Positions 62,201 through 64,000 of a DNA stretch of 64,000 bases are shown piece by piece. The notes below the pieces were generated by a model. That model ran no database searches. It worked only from the letters and a program-made list of their open reading frames with translations, and was not told the DNA's origin. Source of the DNA: Candidatus Poribacteria bacterium WGA-3G (GTDB lineage: Bacteria; Poribacteria; WGA-4E; WGA-3G); contig ASZN01000007.1 in NCBI GenBank assembly GCA_000406005.1, positions 6,605 through 70,604 on the forward strand, in the 5' to 3' direction. The number at the start of each line of letters is the position of its first letter. The first letter of the stretch is position 1. The position numbers were made by a program, and so were the translations under genes.

Positions 62201-62393
62201 CATTCTCGGACGACTCATCCCAGCAGGCAGCGGGTTCTCCGAGTTTCATAACTTAGAGGTAACCGGTGAAGACGATTCCGATGAGGTATCCAAAAATAGT
62301 GGGGAAAGCGAATCTAAAAAAGACGAGGCAGACACCCCTGAAACCTCTACGGCAGATATCGCAGACGCTCTTTTCCTGTCTGATGACGAATAG
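56262..62393 (+). CDS. rpoC: RNA polymerase beta-prime subunit with long repeat insertions
   Basis: 2043 residues against about 1200-1400 normally. The zinc finger (ECNCG...CDRCG), RPPTLHRLGIQAF, the catalytic NADFDGDQM, the trigger-loop region and the second Cys cluster (LTCQADDGVCAKCYGNDL) are intact. An insertion at 165-270 and a very long one at 1172-1704 (12 units) consist of the same degenerate repeat as in RpoB, with HPxC, LxxGxxLTxxEY and YxGF elements. The first insertion lies where ordinary beta-prime has one native LTEEEY-type segment. The C-terminus is acidic. GGAG precedes the start. Confidence 0.97.
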   Translation: MNTAFDSISIKIASPDQIKDSAKETSCKYRKPADATDGTFNCPEKGTCNCGEVKKAETINYRSFRPEPEGLFCEAIFGPQKDWECNCGKYKRIKHKGVICDRCGVEITQQRVRRDRLGYIQLAAPVSHIWYFKGLPSRIGLFCGLSTRDVERVLYFEGFIVVEVLRIVTKVSDPDCPLEVGDIVSDTIGNATLSNTDYRKMQKDYPGGFRAEIPWRVESVPAECPLEVGDLISDYSDVQKDYPDLKASICCSLEPRQVLTEIEYQENINSTWYRSQSECRFIVREGPKIYNTEYRTEYLHKDKFRAGTGAEVIREILSNIDLEEKIKELTQELEETTSQQKRLKTSKQLKQMSDFAAAEQRPEWMILDVIPVIPPDLRPLVPLEGGRFATSDLNDLYRRVINRNNRLRKLIQLRSPEVILRNEKRMLQEAVDAFFDNGRHGRRVTGPGNRPLKSLAEVLKGKIGRFRQNLLGKRVDYSGRSVIVVGPELGLHQCGIPKQMAVELFKPFIIERLQAYGYTQTIKRAKHIAEHVDSDSPVWEVVEEVIADHPVLLNRPPTLHRLGIQAFLPVLVEGKSIRIPPLVCKAFNADFDGDQMAVHVPLTVEAQAEAKLLMLSSHNILKPSHGDPIAVPELDMVLGPSFLTKTLPEYAEDAALLHEAYTTSDTSLFDEIRQKPWYHRRYLHPEDVITAHVAGQLKLHDSIQLFCKSNGHTENGGATEPILTTVGRVIFNEVLPPELEWEDEHSQQVMPFYNAEAGGRALSALIHRCFNELGTGATVDVLENVQKLAFEYATLSGVSPGIKDYITPDNRDALVDAAKSKIASLLEAAETTDREEHENEQIRIWFDAMAQIEEKMFTDLPDLADTPLVERGDPRKVHPYVNPDGTEVADKTVKGFSPVHIMADSGARARKNPFMQISAFIGLKAKQDGNILIPPIGTSTDNEYFSSYREGLDVLDYFNSTYGSRKGLVDTALKTASSGYLTRRLVDVAQDVRITTADCGTLNSIQKFPTAGGDLTFKISGRTTAEDIRHPENGDVLVPANEVISAQMADRIDKLGIQTVNVRSVLTCQADDGVCAKCYGNDLTTNNLVNVGEAIGIIAAQSIGEPGTQLTMRTFHTGGAVEEVSEARQHRILSKAAGTVRFRDFQLTQTVKREGDLWIVLENRTNLDGPAYKVQQVNHPECQLREGELLSEKQYSENAERYKGFDTKAWQYEVTEVLDNNCKLKVGQQLSQAEYNRALAVYGFQRFVTPKYRVTEVQHLKISVAVGDLLTEEEVEQKKEEIRQGFDGQWHYSDSEVDAIFADGETTIATDIKDPEIEDDSATDQDVDFRSERVYRITEKTDKAFPYQVGEEVSTEDITPWLTPFEVELKPVYVVHTDVDDFSLEQVLTAREFEDARQKYQQLERAFKAEKHDIERHIVTTVHHPECPLKEDEEITKDALDRAHRRFSGFDVQKLKHRVTQVYHPDCTLKPGDLISESEGKKYQERYQGFTTSTQEDTLGNFEAERMYRITAVNHEDCPLKVGEVITQQETTTKRRQYKGMEVSRHYEVTNVEDGTTTLTVGQRLTESEYKALQKTDSTLREKVVSRYHVVSVHHPELQQELKVDTELSDKDYKTYNRKFKGFDTELIYRVIEDKRAIDTPLEPGTELLSKEYRALEKANKRITHTVTAVYHPNCQYAVNDELTDQEYNNAQVQFRGFEVDELDLQMRIEVETDEGTRVPHVIPADYSFSLAEGDTVRKGEALAELHERTANLDIVAGIPRVTDLFEARRLKRGDAAQIAEIEGYVRSAGTKNGIPTYRIEHEGYESRLYQIPDEKRLIAEGDWVDAGEQLTNGFLNPHDILSIGRVTIEGVPIEGEEAVWAYLVDEVQRVYGKSIINDKHVEVIVRQMLTKVRITDPGDTHFYPNDEVHRKEFQRVNSEILEKDGAPATGEPILQSISKASLSTDSFISAASFQQTTKVLTDAAVSGQTDKLFGLKENVILGRLIPAGSGFSEFHNLEVTGEDDSDEVSKNSGESESKKDEADTPETSTADIADALFLSDDE

Positions 62394-62397
62394 CTAA

Positions 62398-62478
62398 TGG
62401 TTAATGGTTGTTGGTTGTTGGTTGTTGGTAAGAGGTTTTTGATGAACCAAAGTCCTCTTAACCATTAACCATCAACCA
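62398..62478. terminator. Convergent rpoC/fumC terminator region
   Basis: TAATGGTTAATGGTTG and AACCATTAACCATCAACC form a long imperfect stem, and AAGAGG pairs with CCTCTT inside it. Repeats of TTGTTGG lie in the left arm. A T-run on either side is weak, so termination is inferred from position. Confidence 0.5.
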
Positions 62479-62479
62479 A

Positions 62480-63868
62480 TTATCCCAAATTCGGTCGCGT
62501 CATATCCGCCGGCACGACAAGCGCGTCGAAAGCCTCGCCTGTCAATACCTCCATAGCAATCGCAGCGTCCCGAAGCGTACACCCCTGTTCATGTGCGTAT
62601 TGCGCCACCTTCGCCGCCTTATCGTAACCGATGTGCGGTGTCAATGCTGTCACCAGCATTAACGATTCCGATAGGTGTCGCCCGATAGTTTCACGGTTCG
62701 GCACGATACCTTCTACACAATTCACGCGGAAAGATTCACACGCATCCCCAAGAAGTTGTATAGACTGCAGCGCGTTGTACGCAATCACAGGCATAAACAC
62801 GTTCAATTGCAACGCACCATTCGCACCCGCAAACACCAACGTCGTATCGTTTCCCATCACCTGCGCACACACCATCGTGACAGCTTCACATTGCGTCGGA
62901 TTCACCTTCCCCGGCATAATAGAACTACCCGGTTCCATCTCAGGTAACCGCAATTCACCGAGTCCACACCGCGGTCCCGACGCCAGCCACCGGATGTCAT
63001 TCGCAATCTTGAAGAGCGCAACAGCCAACGTCTTCAAGGCACCACTCGCACTGACGACAGCATCTCGACACGCCAGTGCCTCAAATGCGTTCGGTGCACG
63101 TTGGAGTTCATATCCTGTCACTTCCGAGAGCCGTGCCACCACCTTCGCTGTATAATCTGGATGCGTATTTAATCCCGTTCCAACAGCCGTGCCACCTATC
63201 GGAAGTTCACAGAGATACGGCAACGTAGCCGTGATACGCTGTTCCGCAGCCGTTAGTTGCTGCGTGTATGCACTAAACTCTTGTCCCAACGTCAGCGGTG
63301 TCGCATCCATCAGATGTGTCCTACCGATCTTGACGATCCCCGCGAACGCAGAAACCTTTTCCGCAAACGCGCTTTGCAAGGCAGTCAAGCGTGGCAATAG
63401 ATGTGTCTGAATCTGTTTCACCATTGCCAGATGGATAGATGTCGGGAAGACATCATTTGTCGATTGCGATTTATTGACGTGGTCATTCGGATGGATCGGA
63501 TGCTTACTCCCCATTTCACCACCGAGCATCTCAATCGCACGGTTCGCGATGACTTCATTGACATTCATATTTGTCTGCGTTCCGCTCCCCGTCTGCCAGA
63601 TACGGAGCGGAAAATGATCGTCCAACGCACCGTCAACAACTTCTTGTGCTGCTGCGCAAATCGTTTCTGCCAGTTTCGCATCAAGCAAACCCAGATCGGC
63701 ATTCACGCCCGCGACGGCTTGTTTGATAGTCCCAAGTGCCCATATCGCAGCACGCGGTAGGCGTTCATCACCGATCTTAAAATTCTGGAGCGCACGTTGT
63801 GTTTGCGCACCCCAATACCGGTCAGCGGGGACTTCGAGTGTCCCCATACTATCTGTTTCAGTTCTCAT
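62480..63868 (-). CDS. fumC: Fumarate hydratase class II
   Basis: 462 residues, normal size. It hydrates fumarate to malate in the citric acid cycle without an iron-sulfur cluster. Key strings: DSMGTLEVPADRYWGAQTQR, QTGSGTQTNMNVNEVIANRA, KSQSTNDVFPTSIHLA, GRTHLMDATPLTLGQEFSAY and the fumarase superfamily loop PGSSIMPGKVNPTQCEAV. The C-terminus GEAFDALVVPADMTRP is typical. It converges on rpoC. Confidence 0.97.
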   Translation of the reverse strand: MRTETDSMGTLEVPADRYWGAQTQRALQNFKIGDERLPRAAIWALGTIKQAVAGVNADLGLLDAKLAETICAAAQEVVDGALDDHFPLRIWQTGSGTQTNMNVNEVIANRAIEMLGGEMGSKHPIHPNDHVNKSQSTNDVFPTSIHLAMVKQIQTHLLPRLTALQSAFAEKVSAFAGIVKIGRTHLMDATPLTLGQEFSAYTQQLTAAEQRITATLPYLCELPIGGTAVGTGLNTHPDYTAKVVARLSEVTGYELQRAPNAFEALACRDAVVSASGALKTLAVALFKIANDIRWLASGPRCGLGELRLPEMEPGSSIMPGKVNPTQCEAVTMVCAQVMGNDTTLVFAGANGALQLNVFMPVIAYNALQSIQLLGDACESFRVNCVEGIVPNRETIGRHLSESLMLVTALTPHIGYDKAAKVAQYAHEQGCTLRDAAIAMEVLTGEAFDALVVPADMTRPNLG

Positions 63869-63910
63869 AAAACCTCTGATTTTCCTTTCAGCTTTTGTAG
63901 TAATTCCCTA

Positions 63911-64000
63911 ACCAAATGCAGGCGGGGTTTGCAACCCCGCATATTACGTAGTAATGCCCTAACCAAATGCAGGCGGGGTTTGCAACCCCGCATATTACGT
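63911..64000. repeat. Tandem 51-bp palindromic repeats (run off the window)
   Basis: Two copies with a period of 51 bases start at 63911 and 63962. Each has the core GCGGGGTTTGCAACCCCGC, an 8-bp stem with loop TGC, flanked by CCAAATGCAG and ATATTACGTA. The array reaches the end of the window and may continue. Confidence 0.85.

Overview
The window is a bacterial chromosome segment (about 47-50% G+C by eye) of mostly single-copy housekeeping genes with two accessory stretches. No rRNA or taxonomic marker gene is complete enough for a firm name. Several traits suggest Candidatus Poribacteria or a close relative: a secreted LamG protein ending in a TTWG-type tail, a dockerin-bearing beta-propeller, an ECF sigma-WD40 fusion, a DUF4416 protein, a sugar-phosphate isomerase/epimerase, dispersed palindromes around GGGTTTGCAACCCCGC, and greatly enlarged RNA polymerase subunits. 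This placement is inference.

Layout. 0-6.2 kb: end of an HD phosphohydrolase gene with a YwgA-family partner, an XRE regulator, a VapBC-type pair, a secreted LamG protein, a ribbon-helix-helix protein behind a perfect palindrome, and an AlbA_2/ATPase protein. 6.3-11.9 kb: a minus-strand gene set behind a cobalamin riboswitch, coding for a YncE-like propeller with dockerin, a lipoprotein fused to a multi-pass membrane domain, and a second propeller; probably a B12-responsive uptake or surface system. 12-19.9 kb: an accessory, defence-like island with a sacsin-like ATPase carrying a DUF3883-type nuclease domain, a module bounded by 21-bp inverted repeats that holds a small ORF and a D-armless tRNA-Trp-like RNA, a TIR-TPR protein, a nucleotidyltransferase-like pair, an orphan transcript and three-way-junction repeats.

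19.9-26 kb: hisI, trpE, trpG, two broken genes around tandem hairpin repeats, and an ECF sigma-TM-WD40 fusion. 25.9-41.9 kb (minus strand): panB, a nuclease-like protein, sucD, proS, pgk, sucC, folK, a HicB-like protein, then fatty-acid synthesis (fabF, acpP, fabG, fabD, fabH) with rpmF and yceD, hom, tRNA-Pro(GGG) and a sugar-phosphate isomerase. A small insertion that looks like an omega-RNA-only derivative of an IsrB element sits directly before fabH. 42-50 kb: a YkvA-like protein, an HtrA/Deg protease, an IsrB element lying in the wreck of an alcohol dehydrogenase gene, fusA, a DmpA-type peptidase and a DUF4416 protein.

50.2-62.4 kb: rpoB (1902 aa) and rpoC (2043 aa), behind a perfect consensus promoter and without ribosomal protein genes upstream. 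Both contain long insertions made of about 22 degenerate copies of a roughly 40-residue repeat that resembles a native short segment of beta-prime. This is the most striking feature of the window. fumC closes the segment, followed by tandem palindromic repeats.
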